A stretch of 7,604 nt of DNA, taken from the NCBI GenBank assembly GCA_030621075.1, contig JAUXII010000031.1:1-7604 (forward strand), in the 5' to 3' direction. This document shows positions 7,084 through 7,604 of the stretch, in pieces (the stretch's first letter is position 1; the number at the start of each line of letters is the position of its first letter). This DNA comes from Lentimicrobiaceae bacterium. GTDB taxonomy: Bacteria > Bacteroidota > Bacteroidia > Bacteroidales > JAGONC01. The position numbers were made by a program, and so were the translations under genes. Below the pieces are notes generated by a model that saw only the letters and a list, made by a program, of their open reading frames with translations, did no database searches and was not told the origin of the DNA.

Positions 7084-7091
7084 TATCTTTG
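7084..7091 (+). promoter_or_regulatory. candidate -7 element of the tmRNA promoter
   Basis: TATCTTTG, followed by CA, is a strong match to TAnnTTTG. It lies 104 bases before the mature tmRNA 5' end. The nearest TTG (7067-7069) is only 14 bases upstream, shorter than the usual spacer. If used, transcription starts near 7097 and the precursor carries a leader of about 100 nt containing the heptad repeats, to be removed by RNase P. Confidence 0.45.
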
Positions 7092-7124
7092 CATCGAATT
7101 TGGAATGATATTTGATCTACTTCG

Positions 7125-7188
7125 TATATCGCATATCGTATATCGTTATTTCGCATATCGTTATTCGTAAATCGTATATCGCATATCT
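7125..7188 (+). repeat. degenerate heptad tandem repeat, consensus (T/C)ATATCG, nine units
   Basis: Nine consecutive units can be read: TATATCG, CATATCG, TATATCG, TTATTTCG (8 bases), CATATCG, TTATTCG, TAAATCG, TATATCG, CATATCT. The array ends seven bases before the tmRNA 5' end. It lies outside any supported gene; open frames across it are chance. It resembles intergenic short tandem heptads of other bacteria in period. No role can be read from the sequence. Confidence 0.85.
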
Positions 7189-7194
7189 TAACCC

Positions 7195-7589
7195 GGGGTT
7201 GACTGGATTTGACATCAAGGTGAATGGGTTTGTAAGCATGCCGGGCATTGTAGATACGCTCGTTATCATTATCTGCACACAAACAATTGGCGAAAACAAT
7301 TTCGCTCTCGCTGCCTAATCGAAGTTTAGTAGATCGGGCTTAATCCCGACACCAGGTGTTGGGACGGGACGTTCTGCCGGTGGAGATGCCTGATTCCGGC
7401 CGGATCACAGGGCGTAGGCAATTTCGGGCTGGTTTTGTCAGGGCTTCGATGACAGGACGAGATAAAGAAGCTAAGGATTGGCCTTGGGCGCTTGTTCCCG
7501 AATCAATCACGAAAACCAACAGCAAGATAAGCATGTAGAAATCACACGTGTTCCTTGTTTGGACCGGGGTTCGACTCCCCGCAACTCCA
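7195..7589 (+). ncRNA. ssrA: transfer-messenger RNA (tmRNA)
   Basis: This 395-nt RNA rescues stalled ribosomes by acting as an alanine tRNA and then as a short message for a degradation tag. The 5' strand GGGGTTG (7195-7201) pairs with CAACTCC (7582-7588) in a seven-pair acceptor stem. It includes the G3-U70 wobble (7197/7586) that alanyl-tRNA synthetase recognises, and the discriminator is A7589. The T arm is CGGGG-TTCGACT-CCCCG (7567-7581 plus flanks). The 5' domain GACTGGATTTGACA and the 3' signature AAGCATGTAGAAA (from 7529) are typical. CAAGG (7216-7220) can pair with CCTTG (7553-7557) as part of helix P2. The tag frame lies at 7289-7318. The sequence after A7589 is CAA, so CCA must be added after transcription. 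It is a one-piece, not a permuted, tmRNA. Confidence 0.97.
7289..7318 (+). other. tmRNA tag-peptide reading frame (GENNFALAA)
   Basis: The frame GGC GAA AAC AAT TTC GCT CTC GCT GCC TAA encodes G-E-N-N-F-A-L-A-A and stops at 7316-7318. The glycine resume codon and the ALAA end, read by ClpXP-type proteases, fit Bacteroidota tags, in which the fifth residue is often Tyr. It has no start codon because translation resumes here from a stalled ribosome. Confidence 0.95.
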
Positions 7590-7604
7590 CAACGTTACTT
7601 TGGC

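Noticed and set aside
7046..7299. Minus-strand open frames of 60-78 codons over the repeat and tmRNA 5' half
   Set aside because: They cross the heptad repeat and tmRNA, and their protein sequence is repeat-derived with no domain character.
7112..7318. Plus-strand 68-codon frame ending in GENNFALAA as a protein gene
   Set aside because: Only its last nine codons are translated, as the tmRNA tag; the upstream part is repeat and RNA structure.
7340..7538. Open frames of 60-64 codons on both strands between the tmRNA tag and its 3' end
   Set aside because: They lie inside the structured RNA gene, whose ends and tag are clearly identified.
7560..7592. The T-arm-like sequence at the right edge as a separate tRNA
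   Set aside because: Its acceptor partner is at 7195-7201, so it is the 3' end of tmRNA; no D arm or anticodon arm is found close by.

Overview
The window looks like chromosomal DNA of a Bacteroidota (Bacteroidetes) bacterium. Three things support this: candidate promoters carrying the phylum's -7 element TAnnTTTG, the absence of clear Shine-Dalgarno sequences before the genes, and a tmRNA whose tag reads GENNFALAA, the form expected in this phylum. The genus cannot be named from the window. No insertion sequence, CRISPR array, phage gene or tRNA gene was seen.

Layout: (1) 1-1590, plus strand: the 3' end of a lemA gene followed by a membrane M48 metalloprotease (HtpX-like) with a C-terminal zinc-ribbon-like Cys cluster. 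This LemA-M48 pairing is common in bacteria. (2) 1592-2485, minus strand: a LysM protein with an N-terminal zinc ribbon, one membrane helix and a coiled coil, then a small acidic coiled-coil protein. The small gene converges on the protease gene with a single base between stop codons. (3) 2661-6085, plus strand: an NtrC-type response regulator that lacks the Fis-type DNA-binding domain and has GSFTSA in place of GAFTGA, then a six-helix membrane class III (IIIb-like) adenylate cyclase with a HAMP domain. (4) 6197-7039: a tandem-domain universal stress protein behind a well-formed Bacteroidota promoter overlapped by a 9-bp inverted repeat. (5) 7195-7589: the complete tmRNA gene ssrA, preceded by a run of nine 7-nt repeats.

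Functionally the window is a set of signalling and stress genes: membrane protein quality control (LemA/M48), a phospho-relay output protein, cAMP synthesis, a universal stress protein and ribosome rescue. Whether they act together cannot be told from sequence. No clearly new multi-gene system was found. The points most worth following up are the regulator without a DNA-binding domain, the heptad repeats on both sides of the stress-protein gene and directly before tmRNA, and the palindrome over the stress-protein promoter. No gene-free stretch exceeds 300 bases; the longest are 2486-2660 (divergent promoter region) and 7040-7194 (promoter-like box and heptad repeats).
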